Origin: Gaertneriomyces semiglobifer
Lineage: Eukaryota; Chytridiomycota; Chytridiomycetes; Spizellomycetales; Spizellomycetaceae
DNA length: 64,000 bases
Assembly: GCA_025558075.1 (NCBI GenBank)
Contig: JAHLKF010000010.1
Coordinates: forward strand, 186,001 to 250,000
Reading direction: 5' to 3'
Both the position numbers and the translations under genes were made by a program. This document shows positions 1 to 12,712 of the stretch, in pieces. Each line of letters opens with the position of its first letter. The first letter of the stretch is position 1. The notes beneath the pieces are model-generated. The model did not search any database. It saw nothing but the letters and a program-made list of their open reading frames with translations, and was not told where the DNA came from.

Positions 1-1415
1 CATATTGGTCGCTTGCCTGGAACTGCCCAACAGTCGAAGACAATGTATAGATGGACTTGATGGGAACCAACCACACATAGCAGACTGTTGGTTAGTTGCA
101 CCTAGGAGCAGTTTGTATGAACAAATGACTGCTTTTAAGGGGGCCGCCACTAACACACGGAAATCAACTCACGGTATACTGCACAGTGGGCTGCTGCTTT
201 GCAAAAGGAAACCACCTAGTGAGAAATGGTGCAAGCGTCACCGTCTCAATTGGGTTAAGGTTGGCATAGAGAGGATTTGACATTCCATCCGTAACGCATG
301 TGTCTCGTCACGACAGAAGCGGAAACTGTATTGAAGAAAGAGAAAGGCGGTGAATGACTCCAGCCCTGCATTCAGAATCCAGATCAAGTTCGTAAGTCAA
401 AACAACTTCAATCATTATGCCCAGAGGACAAGAGCTCAACTCCCAGCGGCACCACCGAAGACAAGCATTACTCCATGATCAGATCCAGATCCAGCACTGG
501 TGCAAAGGCTCAATGGGCGGCTGCAGGCAGTAATCCCCATTACATCTGAATTGCAGTTTGAACAGCAGATGGCCAGCTTCAAAGAAGCAATTGAAACACG
601 AGGGACGCAGGCATCAGATGCAGAAATCTGAGGGGATGAAGAAGAGCAGGTTGGTAACATTGACTGGCTTGTTGACGCATTGACGGCGGTAACACTTCTC
701 AATTGCCTCGTAGATTGAATTGGTCACCATTCATTGATGCGAAAAGGGATGTAAAGTGCCTCGGTACTCCTGTCCGTCGAACAAGGCTCTAGCGGGTATT
801 CTGATCCAAACAGGCAAATAAATATGTCATGTATCACTCGACAGGTGCCGACCTTTCATTCCAACAACAGAAGCTGCTGGTCTAGGCCAACGTTTAAGAG
901 TGAAATCGCTCTCTACTCCGGGAACGCGCAACACACCACTTGGAAACCAGCGTGCTCCGAACTTTAAAGGAGGATTGTAGTTGTTATAACTACTGATGAA
1001 TGGAGAAAAACTGAGGGGAGTTGGGGAAGCAGCGCCTTTTATACCCGTTGGCGAGTGCTGTGCCACCGTTGGAAAAAAGCAAAAATAATCATTACATTCC
1101 GTAATCTATAAGTAAAAAGTCCGCTCGCGTTGCGCTCGCGCGCAGAGATGAGCTGAACCTCAAGTGCGAGTTCTTTGAAGAGGATGCAGGCATTGTGAGA
1201 GTAGTCCGGTCCCCATGCAGCACTAGTTGCTCCTCTTTGTATCGGATGTGATCTTGCTTACGTGGTCGGAGCGTGGCCGTAACTTCGAAGGGGTCTACCG
1301 ATTCGACAACCTCTGGATGAGACTAAATCCCGGTGCTAAATAAAGCCCACTTCCAAAAAATGACTAAAATGATCCGGTACGAATTCACCGCCACTATAGA
1401 AGCAAATTTCACAAA
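1..1415. other. gene-free stretch, left edge
   Basis: No intact gene is supported here. Short open frames exist on both strands (for example 436-702 and 827-1066 on the minus strand), but none has a good start, an intron pattern or a recognisable domain. The frame at 5-280 contains a short TRKST-G stretch followed by basic residues that faintly recalls the RNase H end of Ty1/copia elements; the match is too weak to call. The last ~300 bases should hold the promoter of the gene starting at 1416. Confidence 0.4.
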
Positions 1416-3174
1416 ATGTCAGAGCCTACCAGTCCGCCCGTAGAAGTACTCGAAGATGTTGAGATGGAGCCAATATCCGAGCCTGTGGACCTGGATGAAG
1501 CAGCGCAGGAACTGGAAAGGCTCGTGATCGACCTGCCTCGAGTGTCGAACGGAGATGGTACAGACTCGTTGGGCAACATCTATCGGGAACATCCTCTGAT
1601 AACCTCTTTTTCAGAAAAGAAAGTCACGTTTAACATTCCAGTACCGCGGCAGAACCAGTCTCGACCGCAATCAGCTTCGGAATCGCGCGAGGAAATAGGT
1701 TCGCGAATGCGTCTTGTGTATTGGGCGATGATGCCTTACGAGCTGAACTTGGACAACTTTCAGACGAGGAACATAACTCGAAACGCGATATAACACCACC
1801 CGATTCCACGCCGTCCGAGATGTCAGTCCGTCAGGTTGATACTGAGGTCGAAATTGAGCCGCCAATAGAGGCAGTGGCCGAAGTCGAATATGTAAAGGAA
1901 CACGACCCGCAACGGCAGGAGAAAGTAACCAGGCCGAAATCGGCGCGGCCTGGTTCCGCACGCAGCGCTTGGATGAATCAGGCAGGTTGGATTGCTAGGG
2001 CTGCCATGTGATGGTTTAAGAAATTTACGGTAGTTGACTTACAGCCTGTTGTACACGACGAGGACAAATCGCTTGAAGGATACGAGAAGATCCCAGATAA
2101 TCCAGGGCTGTATGTCAAAAAGGGCAGCGAACAAACCATGTCGGCAACTAGGTAAGCGGTTCATGAGGCAAACTTCGGCACATATCGGCGCTAATAATTG
2201 AACAGAGCTCAGACCGCAAATGCCCTGATTACTCGCATACACCAACTCCCGATGCGACCACACACAGCCGTTAAGTCGACTAGCACGAATTCCGGTCCCA
2301 CACAGCACATAATCAATTTGCCAGCGCCCTCGGGGCCTGGATCCCATGGATTTTCATCTGTTAAAGGAGAACGAGCTAGGAGCCCACCGAGGCTGGTAGG
2401 CCACACCCAGAGTGCGAGGATTAACCTTGATCGGTATCGCATTGAGCAGGTAGGCAACCACCCTCCACGCTTATCATTCCGCTCGCTCACGTTACCTTCG
2501 TGTGCACCCAGATTGCGCTTAGGCGTCTTCGCCATGTAATCGATTCTAATGAGGTTGAACCCGAACATCTAGAAATGGTGGACCTGATAGCTCACAGGTA
2601 TGCGCTAGAACCTATTCGCGCCAACTGATTCATGCGCCTGATTGGGACCCGCAGCAATCCTCCGGCTTCTCTGATCTCGACACACTTTGGATCACAATAT
2701 CGGACGCCAACCGATCTGCGAATATTGGTTTTGCAATCAATAGATAGGTCGCAGCGGGCACGGGCACGTGCGGTTCCACGTCCTGCCACCGGAGATTCTG
2801 GCAAAGCAGTACCAAAGATCTCGGGAAAGAGACCCGCAACAACGCCAAATAGTGTCTTGCGAATTTTGGAACAAGTGGAAGGCCGACGAGGGAAGACGGT
2901 CGGGGGTGGCGGACGTGTTGCGAAGACCTTTAGTCCCGGTTTTGGCGGACTGAGAGGTACTAGCGGCAGAGTTGGAACTGCCGGAACGCCTAGCATTACT
3001 GCTGGAAGGCAAATACCACTTCGAAGTGGTCTAGCTGTGGTGGGCCATAAGCCGAGTGACAAAACACCAGTGGATGCAGGCAGCGACGCTGTAGTAGATC
3101 CTACTGCGGCCCTGAGCGGTGAACAGCTCCTGGACATGTTGGAAAGACGACGGCAACGACATTTGCAGCTGTAG
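1416..3174 (+). CDS. unknown basic low-complexity protein (RPxSARP repeats)
   Basis: Start ATG at 1416. Exons join well through introns at 1699-1763 (branch-like GCTGAAC, end TTTCAG), 2152-2205, 2450-2511 and 2598-2654. The N-terminus is acidic; the middle carries PKSARPGSARSAW, a pattern common in flagellar low-complexity proteins; the C-terminus is basic and Gly/Arg-rich and ends in a short helix with LLDMLERRRQRHLQL. No enzyme domain is seen. One oddity: the frame continuing into the third exon is interrupted by a single TGA at 2009-2011. A 48-bp intron at 1986-2033 would remove it and keep the frame, but its splice signals are poor. The stop lies 78 bp from the stop of the convergent NAD kinase gene. 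Function unknown. Confidence 0.55.
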
Positions 3175-3252
3175 TAGAACATGCAGGTGACTATTATACG
3201 TACGTCCAAAAAGTTATCCAATAGAATTGGCTATGTACAAGAGATAATTTGG

Positions 3253-4948
3253 TTAAAGTAGCGGCTTTTGCACATCCCGTTCGTTCCATCGAAGTGACGA
3301 CACAAGGCTTGTGAACCAGTCAGTCGTCTGATCTTCCCTACACAGTTGCGGGAAAGGGTATTCTGAAGTTGTTATTACAACTGTGTCGCCTATCTTCAGC
3401 TCCATGCGATTACGCCCATCGTATGAAGCCTGTCACATCATTAGCGATGTATTCACAGCATGTGGAAAGGATTAGAACACGTACCCAGGCATTCCACCGT
3501 GAGTTTTGGCTGACGCAGATTTTAAGTTGCGTATTCCCAGGTAATACCATTGGTCGACATGTTAAAGTATGCGCACAAATGGGTGTGATCAACATACTCC
3601 ACTTGCTGGGATGCACAAGACTCCCACCCGCACTCAATGAATAAGCAGTGCTTCCAGTCGCGGTTGCAATCACCAATCCGTCCGCTTGTATTGTCGTCAA
3701 GTATAAATCCCCAGCGTACAGTTCCAGCATTAACAACCCTGGGTTGGGGCCGCGATCTAATACCAATTCATTAAGCACCTGCATACAAAAGTCCGGCTCG
3801 CCCAATGACCGTTGACATTCTTGACACCCGTTGTCACCAATGCGAATCACTCTAGATCGTGAGCATTGTACCTCATGGTGTTGCTGCGAAGGGGCGTTTT
3901 TATCGTAACGGTACATCTTGCAGCAAAGACGTTGGCGGATCGTGATGTGATGTGGGTTACCCGTTAAAATGCCCGTAAGAGCCTTGGAAAAAGATTCAAA
4001 TTGGTAGTCCGTCATAAAGCCCAGAGATCCCAGTGAAAAGGATAAGACAGGTGGGACACGTTGCTGTATTTGATGGACGGGTTAGAACTCGCGCAGGATG
4101 CCCTTACGAAGGGACTTTACCTGGAACATGGCACTTGTATAAAGTACAGTTCCATCTCCACCGAGAGTAATCACTAGGTCCATACAATGTGCATCCGCCA
4201 CTGCTTGATCAAGTTGCCAAAACTTTAGATGTGCCTTTATACGGTCGTCATTGCTCAATTTTTTGAAGTCAAAGTCCTTAGCATCTTGCATTTCATGACC
4301 AACGCAGACGGTAATATCAAAGTTTCGGATGATCCAGAGAGCTATATCTCGCGTCTTTGCGATCAACGTTGGATCCCCGGGTTTTGTGACCAGTACCACA
4401 GAGCGGACCTTTTGAAGACGAAGGCGCATATGAAGCATTTTTGATACTTTTCGATACAAGCTAAGCACAAACAACAAAAGTCATTAGAAAGCAAGTGGCA
4501 TGAACGTTTGCCAGCACCAAGGTATCACCTGACGCTTGCGCTGGTAATATCATCTACGTTCGTGACTTCCATCCTAGCCAGGTCCCCCGTTCTCTCGATA
4601 CTTCTCAGCTTTGCTTTCCTGCCGTTATCGCTTTTTGCAATCGCTGATTCCAAAACGTCCAAATGGTCTGCATCGTCCTTATATTCGGCGAAGCAATCGC
4701 CATCGTAAAACTCAATGCCAAACTGGCTTCGGTCGAAACTACAGAAAGACTGTTCAAACGCCTGTTGCTAACAGTTTAGCCATAGTCGCAACTGCACGTT
4801 TGGCTGGACAAACTACCGAAATGACTGCATCAAATGTCGGTGCATTGTCGAGGAAGACATATTTTGCAACGTCCTTATGCATCAATTTCAATTGTACTCG
4901 CGGAGGTCCATCGGCGTTAGACTTTGCATCAGATGGCAGGGCAGGCAT
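3253..4948 (-). CDS. NADK: NAD(H) kinase
   Basis: ATP-dependent phosphorylation of NAD to NADP. Five exons fit one protein: 4948-4817, 4761-4529, 4460-4121, 4063-3485 and 3429-3253; introns are 55-68 bp. Family signatures are in the right order: VITLGGDGT (the GGDGT nucleotide/catalytic motif), LGSLGFM after the third intron, ATATGSTAYSLSAGGS, ITPICAHTL..RPMVLP, and SYDGRN followed by VVITTSEYPFP. The Pro of the usual TPTGSTAYSLS motif is an Ala here. The ~120-residue N-terminal extension (exons 1-2) has no clear domain and ends in helical RKVSKMLHMRL. No convincing mitochondrial leader is seen, so a cytosolic Utr1/NADK-type enzyme is more likely than Pos5. The start is the first ATG in the first supported exon; an earlier exon cannot be excluded. 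Confidence 0.85.
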
Positions 4949-5167
4949 GCTGTGTGTCAATGCTGGAAGCCCAATAAAGATGCTGGTGACGTTGCGGGGA
5001 AAGGTTTGGAGTATGTGTCAACAGAATCGTCCAAACTTCAAAAACTCGACTGCAAACACGCGCGCATTCCACCCAAGTGGGAGTAACATAGTATGCACAT
5101 TTAAGGTCCTTCAACCTAATAAATACAGTGGGAATAATAGGCCAACAAGAGTCTCCAGTATATACAT

Positions 5168-8100
5168 CTATGAAGGATGGCCTTTCTTAGCGACGAAAAA
5201 CCCAAGTCCTTTCTTCGGACCGCTCGCACGTTCAGCTTTTCCAAACCCTGATATACCAGCTCTTACAGTTTTTGTCGAAGCAGTTGATGAAGCAGTTGGG
5301 CGTTCAAGTAAGCCGCGTTTTCGAAAAATGCGAAGTGATTCCTCGGTTCGCACCTATGTGGCAATCACCTGGTCAGTGCACTACGCTAAGCACCGTGCAA
5401 GGACACTCACTAACTAACTTACCATGGTAATTTCGCTATGGCCACCAGCAGCGCTGCCTCTAACTTTACGGCGCTTCTTTTGCCGCAACAGTTCCAATAC
5501 ATCGACGCCAAGTCGATCTGCTTCCATCATATCATTTGTTGAATCTTTTGCGAGGTGACATTCATCCTGTTCGGACAGGGCCATCGCATCCTCAGCGACA
5601 TCATCACCTGCCACTATAATCTTGGGTCGTGAGGAAATCTTAATGGCATCGCTTGCACTTGGCATTACATCCTCATCGTCTTCGGAATCTGATAGACCTT
5701 GTATCCGCTGTTTTCTGTGTCTGCCAAACCCAGCGTTTTCTTCTTCCAAGTCAGAAGCCTACATGGACTAGCGTCACCTTCAGGGTGCAGAGGAATGGCG
5801 AAAGGTTGTAATTACCCACCTCATCAGGATCTTGTTGCGGCCTCCGCCTCAGGACCTTTCTTCGTGGTCTACTTTCTTCGTTTTCAAGTTCTTCCAAACC
5901 AGTGCCCACTTTGTTGTCCTCATCGTCAGAATTGTCGCTGTCGCTCTTCACTTGCGTAGGTTCTGCAAGTGTCGCGGGCGAAGCCTCCTCCTCATCAGAC
6001 CACAATCTGCCAACGTCAAATGCTTTAGCAAACGCTTTGGTTTCTGGGTTCTTGGCGTATCTTTCCAGTCCTTCCCCCACATCCACGTCTTTGTCGTGCC
6101 GATCATCCCTATTCCATCTCGCTCGTAGCCGCTCCAGTATTCGCTCGTCTTCCTCATCACTGTCTTCCAAAAACCCTCTTCCGAGCCGTTCCCGTCTCGC
6201 TTTCCGTTTACGTAAGTTGCCCGTCGTAACATCTCTCAAAAGCTCTTCAACAGCTTTCTCGTCATCTTGCCACTCCTGCAGCCGAGCAAGCTCCCGAACC
6301 ACCTCCTGATCTTCTACATTGAGTTTCTGGTCTGCCACAACCAGTTCGGCGTCGTCAGCATCAAGGTCCATTGCAGAGAGATGGTCTTCTTCGTCATCAC
6401 CAGCCAGACCAAAGAATTCGTCTTCAGACTCTTCTGCTTGATCCTCCACAAAGGCATTTTTCTCCCGTGGAGCATCAGCCAGCACCTTGGCAATGTCCAC
6501 AAGCGGTGGAGAGGAAGGTGCAGTTTGTGAGACCGAATCAATGATGGCTCCAGAAGCCTCGTCGTCGAGTATGGACTCACTAAATGGATCATGTCCTTCA
6601 GATTCGCTGACCTCATCGCCTCCGTTTCTGCTCTCCGTTTCTGAATCCCCCTCGATGGTATGGCTCGGCAGTGTCGCCAGCTTTGGTTCTTCCAACTCGG
6701 CCAAGAAATCGTCGACGCTTTTCCTCATGCCTGAAGCTCCCTCATCGTCACTATCTCGTAAAAGCGCTTCAAATGGATCCACAACTTCGTTGCTTTGTGC
6801 GATGAAAGGATCAGTTGGGTCATCTAGGAATGGATCGGCAACGTCGCTGGGAACGGCAGAAAACTTTCCGCTGAGGAGATCGAGGAGCCCTTCGTTATCA
6901 TCGCCGTCACCTAGTCGTGATCGCGGAACAGAGATTCGCCTGATCTGTCCTAGTACCTGGGTCGGCTGCGTTTGGGAAAATCGTTTCATATCACCGGCGC
7001 CCGCGCCTGAACTTTCACTTAATCTTAACGGCATCGATGAAACTGGCCCGAGGACCTGCGTCGGTTGTGTCGCATCACTCATTGAAGTTTCAATTGGTGC
7101 CCGGTCATCGCGCCACCTGTAGATTTCGCCCAATGGTTTTCTCTCCTCATCGAATGAAAACAACCGCCGTATTGGCATTGGCTGCGAATGCTCCTGTGCG
7201 ACACTATTCTCATCTGTCCTCTGGGATGCACTTGTTTCATCCACGTGATTACCTTCCTTTTCGCCAACAACGATCGTGACGGGTTCTTCCCAAGAATCTT
7301 CGTCTCCTTCATGGGTATGCCCCAACTCCTGCATAAAAGGATCCTCTGACTCGGGAATAATGTCACCTTCTTGAAGCCTCGTGGAGTCTTTCTCAGAATC
7401 TTTCATTTCACGGCGTTCCGCCTTCTTTCGCTCACGCTCCTCTTGCAGTTCTTTCAATTTTTGCTCTTCTTTCTGCTGTCGTCGGCGCGCTTGTTCCTTA
7501 TTTTTCTGGATCAACTGCTCGTTCAAAAGCCGCCGTTTATCTTTCTTCCTTTTCTCGACTTCTGCCACATCTGTTCTCTCCTCAACAATATGTACCACCT
7601 CGACGATATCGTCATCGCTGCTATCATCATCACTATCAATGTCGGCGCGAAGAACTAGCCGGCGGGCGATGGCCCGGTTACGACTTTCAAGCGTAGCCAG
7701 ATTTTTACGTGAGATAGTTCCATCCACAGTGATGGGTATCGAAGCCGCGTTGTTCATTGCTGGCAGGGGTATCTGGACGGATAGCTTGGGTAGCGCTGGA
7801 GTCTTTGGTTCAGGATAAGGCTCCAACGGAATTGTGCGAACGCGAATTGGCCGCGTTAAGTCTGGTTCCATTTCGAGCTCAGAATCATTATCCGAATGAG
7901 TATATGGTCCCAGCGAGGATGGCTCGTTGGCCGCAGCAGGTTGCCGTGTTGGCTCTATGTGAGCCTCCAATAAGGAACCGGATAGGTTCGTTGATTGAGA
8001 CTGGGATTGCCTACAAAGCCAGGTCAAAGATAAAGCAGTAACCGCGGCGGCGACAGATGATCCTCACTGTTTAGCTGCTCTATCAGCGAGAAACTTATCG

Positions 8101-9175
8101 ATCGAGAGCTTTGACTTTCGTTGCGGCAGTTCAATCACAGTAGCTTGTGGCAACGGGTACGTGGTGAGTCTCAAAACCAGTGCGATGACCCAACCTATAC
8201 TCACTTCGCAGTAATCGCTCGGTTTCTTTCTTCATTTCCAACAAGGTATTCCGTCCGGCCTTCAATTTTTAGTCTTGGTGAGCCATATCACAGGTACAGA
8301 ACATTTGAGTTACCAAATACCTTTGATTTTCTTTCTGTCGAATGATTGTATATATCGTCATCGCTATTGTAGAGCGGATTGCCGTCCGAATCCATTAGCA
8401 CATCATCCTCAACTCGAGACTGTTGTGCAGGCTCTGATGACGAACCGCCATTGTTTGAACGCTTCATCGCCGGTCTGGCTATTGGGATATCCTCGTCGCT
8501 ATCTGCAAACAACGCCGCAACGACATCGGTAGAGCTCGTTGATATGCCCAAAGGCTTTACGGATCTTGCAGGGCTAGGTGTTGTTGGAGTCATCGCAGGC
8601 CTCACATCTGATTCCATTGCTTCAGTAGCCTTGTAAGCAAGATGGCCTGGCGCTCGGTTCTCCTGATCATTTTCCTTGTCACTGTCGGACGGAGAATGCC
8701 TCCTGCGCCTACTCTTCATTCCTGCTATTCGCCCTCGCCTTGGTGACCTAATCAAATGGTCGGCCTCTTCGCCCTCCGACGTTTCCACTCTGTGTCCTTG
8801 CGCGGTTGCCTGACTTGAACGCTTTGGGGTATCAGCGTGTACCTTCTCTTCTGAGATCGGCAAGGCTCCATCCTTCATTTTTTGTATCCAAGTTCGGCTA
8901 TCGCCCTCATCCGAATCTGAGGCAAAAGGGAGAACATTTTCCTCTTCAGTTTTGGGTCGTGCACCAGCGGTAACTGTCGGCGTCTCACTGTCTGATTCAA
9001 AGCCGAAAAGGGGTTGCATATGACTGGTTGCCGTCCCATGTGCCATTTGCATGGGTTCAGTGTCCTTTCTTCTCCCATACGTCCGAACAGCCTTAGGGCG
9101 GGGCTCCGCCACCGAAGTCGCAAGAGCGATGGCAGCATCTGCAGCCCGCTCTTGCTCGGCAACTACCTCTGACAT
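5168..9175 (-). CDS. MRC1: claspin/Mrc1, replication-checkpoint mediator
   Basis: Mrc1/claspin travels with the replisome and relays stalled-fork signals from ATR/Mec1 to the checkpoint kinase. The large acidic, charged protein (~1,200 residues) is assembled from exons 9175-8321, 8259-8205, a ~75-bp exon near 8145-8070, the long exon ~8020-5805, and two C-terminal exons. The family signature spans exons 2-3: LLEMKKETERLLR, then VIELPQRKSKLSIDKFLADR. The N-terminal exon is rich in SD/SE acidic patches and basic RRRRHSPSDSD. The middle is coiled-coil and KR/E-rich. Several SQ/TQ sites (QTQPTQV, FSQTQPTQVL) are candidate ATR/ATM phosphosites. The C-terminus keeps DLEEENAGFGRHRKQRIQGLSD and ends in SGFGKAERASGPKKGLGFF. 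The first ATG in frame is at 9175; a GTG at 9193 is not used. Confidence 0.82.
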
Positions 9176-9574
9176 ATGGTCCTGAGGAGGCACAATGAAG
9201 GTGTCAACCGCGAATTAATGCTAGCCACCGGTCCCACACCACGTCCTACACGAGTCTCTTCAAATGAACATTCGCTCACGCAGACCTAGTTAGTGGACGA
9301 CTGGGTATAAAGTCATACTCCGTACACGCCTTGCGTGTGAGGTTTTGCTCAAGGAAAACGCGAGCGGAGCGCATGTCCGGATTCGGACCTTTATCGATTA
9401 ATAGAGAACGCGTACAGTGAATCCTGACTGCGACAAAGTAACTTGCAAACGCTGACAGTATGCAGCAAGAGAAAATGAATACTATATGTATTATAGAGGC
9501 CATGCAGCAAATGCAGTACATATCAGGGTATTCGCAGAGTATTGCGCTATATGACACCTGGCTAGCCGTTAGGG

Positions 9575-10748
9575 TCACTCGCTTTGTGGCACTTGAATCA
9601 CAACCTTGCCAACCGTTTTGCCGGTTTGGAATAATTCCATGGCAGCTAGGAGAACGTTAAGATAAATGCCAACTGTCAAGCGTGCAGAAACAGGTCTTAC
9701 CTGGCAGCTCCCCAAACTCAAACTTGTGCCCCACGTGCGGGGCGCGCAAGTCCATTGCATCCAATGTGGCGTACATCTCAGCCATCATGTCGAGCTTGTC
9801 GTATACCCATATGAGATTGAAACCCATCACAGCCTTATTATCACCAACTAGTTTCATGGGATCTAGCTTCGGCCTCGTCAAAAACTTGTATGCAAGTTTA
9901 AGCGCACGAAGGATATTCAAAGGATTGAGAAATGCCAGTCGGGCCGTCAAGTCAATGTCCGTAGGAGTGAGTGACGCGGCCCCAAAGATGACATGCCGGC
10001 CAGTAGGAATGAGAGCGTCGTATGAGGGATGAAAGTAGGGACCACTAACAGCATCCAAGATGATATCAAATCCTTTGGCATTGACAGATGTCAGATAATC
10101 TTGTAACTGTGTTGCAAACGCAGAGCCGCTGTCAGACCGAGTGACGAACTTCCAATCCTTTTTCGTGGGAAACATCTCCTCCAAAAATGGCACCTTTTCA
10201 GGTCTTCCAACCAGGCCTAAAACATTGATCCCCTTTTTCTTCTCTAGAATGCGGAGAGTTTGGAGCCCTACTCCACCCGCAGCACTTTGCACCAGTACGG
10301 TCATCCCTTCCTTGAGATTTCCAAGCGTGCTTAGAGCATACCATGCTGTCAACGTCTGCACAAGGAAGGCAGCACCCTCTTCAAAGCTCCATTCTTCTGG
10401 CAGAGGTCTCAAATAGTTTTCGTCGGCATTGATGTGCGTCGCATAAGCGCCGAACCTTGTCGTCCCAAGCACTCGCTGACCCTTTTTGAACACATCCCCA
10501 TCGGTTTCTACTATCCCAGAGAACTCTAATCCGGGAATGAAATCACCCTTGAGCTCATTAGCGGCTTCGTAAAGGCCTAGGACCGAAAAAACATCTGCAA
10601 AGTTGAGCCCAATGGCACGCACTTGAACTCGAACATGGTGAGGCCCCGGTGCGGAAACTTGTTCGCTTTTAAGAGTGAGATTGGATAGTGCGCCCTTTTC
10701 TGGGACTGCCCAGACCTTGCGTTGACTTGTTGAAGCTACTGCCGTCAT
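9575..10748 (-). CDS. VAT1-like NADPH quinone oxidoreductase (MDR family)
   Basis: Medium-chain dehydrogenase/reductase of the zinc-free quinone-reductase branch, closest in pattern to synaptic-vesicle VAT-1 proteins. It reads AIGLNFADVFSVLGLY (GroES-like fold), PGLEFSGIVETDG, EEGAAFLVQTLTAWYAL and the nucleotide-binding VQSAAGGVGLQTLRI, followed by FDIILDAVSGPYFHPS, a VAT1-type signature. No structural zinc cysteines are present. One 55-bp intron (9700-9646) joins FEFGELP to AAMELFQTGKTVGKVVIQVP. Total ~370 residues, usual for the family. No targeting signal is obvious; cytosolic or mitochondrial-outer-membrane associated is inferred. Substrate unknown. Confidence 0.85.
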
Positions 10749-11073
10749 TCTCGAGTTGCTGATCGTGTTAGAAGTGCTGTTTTAGACGGTCCGGCCATAT
10801 TTGTATGCGAAACGGATGACAAGGTCGATCTACGAGCAGCGGCATATTATTTCCGCTCTTGGCGGCTGAACTCGCTTTTTGACTACGTGGCAGCAGCAGC
10901 TGCTGACAGCAGCCAAAATACTGCTGCTCATGCTTGTGGGACACTGGCGCGGACAGAACAAGAACAATTGATCACGCACTCACATCATAAATTCGACGAA
11001 CCAGATGCTATTATGAAGATAAGAACATACGTACACAATAGTTACATGACCTCTCCCGCTACAGGTTCTCCCA
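10749..11073. other. intergenic, promoter of VAT1-like gene
   Basis: Separates the start of the VAT1-like gene from the metacaspase stop codon. It contains a short CAG/CTG-rich run at about 10888-10915 and no supported gene. Confidence 0.5.
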
Positions 11074-12712
11074 CTAAATGCAACTGAAAAGCATGCTTTG
11101 AACATCAATTTGTTCACCTGTGCTCATCTGGGGCACCTGTTTGTACTGGCCCTGAAGCAACTGCCTGGTCTGCTTCAACACATCGGTGTAAGTCATGTGA
11201 TGATGGCCCTCGCTCAACGTCTTGATTAGTGCCCAGCTCATCGCGCCAGTCGCTTCGTTGTTGATTTGAGCATCAGCGGATGTCTGATCATCGCGGCACC
11301 CAGAGAATTGAATAACCAATGCGTCAGAGCCCTTGTTCTTGACGACGTGCTCATCAACCTCGGCCGTAGATGTCTGATTTGAAGTCAAAAGAGAAATCAC
11401 ATTCTTGACTTCCCGCATCGCACCAGCGTTGTCCTTCTTGAACAAAGCCATACCGGCTTTGATAGCGCTTTTAATGGCTTCGGAGCGGTTATCACGAATG
11501 ATAACTTCCAGCTGACCATCCACGGTATAAGTGAAGGGCAAGTCTAGAATCGATCCCGAGTGGCAACAATCAAAGATGGCCGTGAGCCTGCTCCCCTTCG
11601 GTAAAGGCTGGACAAGGAATGTGTTCAGTTCATCGTCTGTGATTTGCCCAGCAGTTTGATAGTCCAAGGGCACAATAGTCTCGTCAAAGCCGTCCTTTTC
11701 ATCCTTGTGTGCATCCTTTTGCTGGGATCCGTGTCCAGAATAATGTAGGAAGAAGGCGTCGCCCGGTTGTGCGTCCTTTACGAGCCACTGCATAGCGTTA
11801 ACCAAATTCTGGCGAGTGGGCAGAAGATTTTGAGGAGTGTTTGGGGCATCGGTGAGCTCCAACATCTCACGGAACGGATAGTTCGCGGTTAACCATTTCT
11901 TGACATTCTGCACATCATTGATACATCCACGGAGCTCGCCCTTTTGCTGGCCGTGGTAGTTGATGCCAATGAATAAAGCACGACGCTTGCCTCTGAGAAC
12001 CGCTCGAGTTTCAATTGCAAGTCAGAAATGTATAAGAGGCTGACAAAGACATACCCGCTGGTGTAGGTTCCCCACTTCTGCGCCTCCGGAGCGCTTGGAT
12101 CCACTGCCAAAGGCTGTTGCTGAGACTGGTGCTGTCCGTGGCTTGGTAAACGGTGGTAGCCATGAGTAGGTGCGCCTACTATGTTGCTGTCTTCGCCTTG
12201 ATACGCATTAGGCAAACCGGAGGGTGCACCGTAACCTTGCTGCTGATGACCATATCCCTGCTGTTGGCCGTACCCTTGTTGTTGTTGGCCATAACCTTGC
12301 TGCTGTTGGCCATACCCGGATTGCTGAGCACCATAACCTTGTTGCTGTTGGCCATACCCGGATTGTTGAGCACCATAACCTTGTTGTTGGCCGTATCCAG
12401 ATTGTTGCCCACCATATCCTTGCTGCGGCTGCTGTTGCTGACTGTATCCTGAGCTTCCACTTTGTTGCTGTTGCTTTTGCTGCCCACCAGGAAGATCCAC
12501 GCCGAACTTGTCTTTGACAAGCTGTAAATAAAGGTTCGGTCAGTAAAGCAATGACACCCAAAGACCTTTTAAGGATACCGTACTCCTTGAATCTTGTCCA
12601 TCGGGACCTAACAGGACGTTGAACAGTTAGCTGCCAGCCATCGTCATCACGTTGTAGAAAAATGCACGGCTACCTTGTCCATGTTCTCCGCCAGCTTTTT
12701 GAAAAACGACAT
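11074..12712 (-). CDS. MCA1: metacaspase with Q/G/Y-rich prodomain (type I)
   Basis: Cysteine protease of family C14B with Arg/Lys specificity. Exons: 12712-12674, 12607-12584, 12521-12055 and 11992-11074. The first two tiny exons encode [13 protein letters not shown] and VPMDKIQG. The third holds a prion-like prodomain of about 15 [15 protein letters not shown] repeats. The p20-like core reads [32 protein letters not shown] (catalytic His) and [10 protein letters not shown] (catalytic Cys), with [10 protein letters not shown] before the linker. The p10-like end contains [16 protein letters not shown]. Both catalytic residues are intact, so the enzyme should be active and Ca-dependent as in yeast Mca1. 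The very short second exon is inferred from frame and splice sites. Confidence 0.9.
12237..12480. repeat. in-frame GYGQQQ tandem repeat tract
   Basis: Imperfect tandem repeat built from CAA/CAG, GGT/GGA and TAC/TAT codons (reverse strand) that encodes the metacaspase prodomain. Units of roughly 24-42 bp recur, including two near-identical [14 protein letters not shown] blocks. Such tracts commonly vary in copy number between strains. Confidence 0.8.

Noticed and set aside
5..280. Frame with TRKST-G reminiscent of Ty1/copia RNase H
   Set aside because: Match is limited to a few residues, with no catalytic Asp/Glu context and no LTR or integrase nearby.
4611..5417. 268-codon plus-strand open frame
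   Set aside because: Lies antisense to the NAD kinase and claspin exons, which have clear family motifs; it does not begin at a supported ATG and has no domain.
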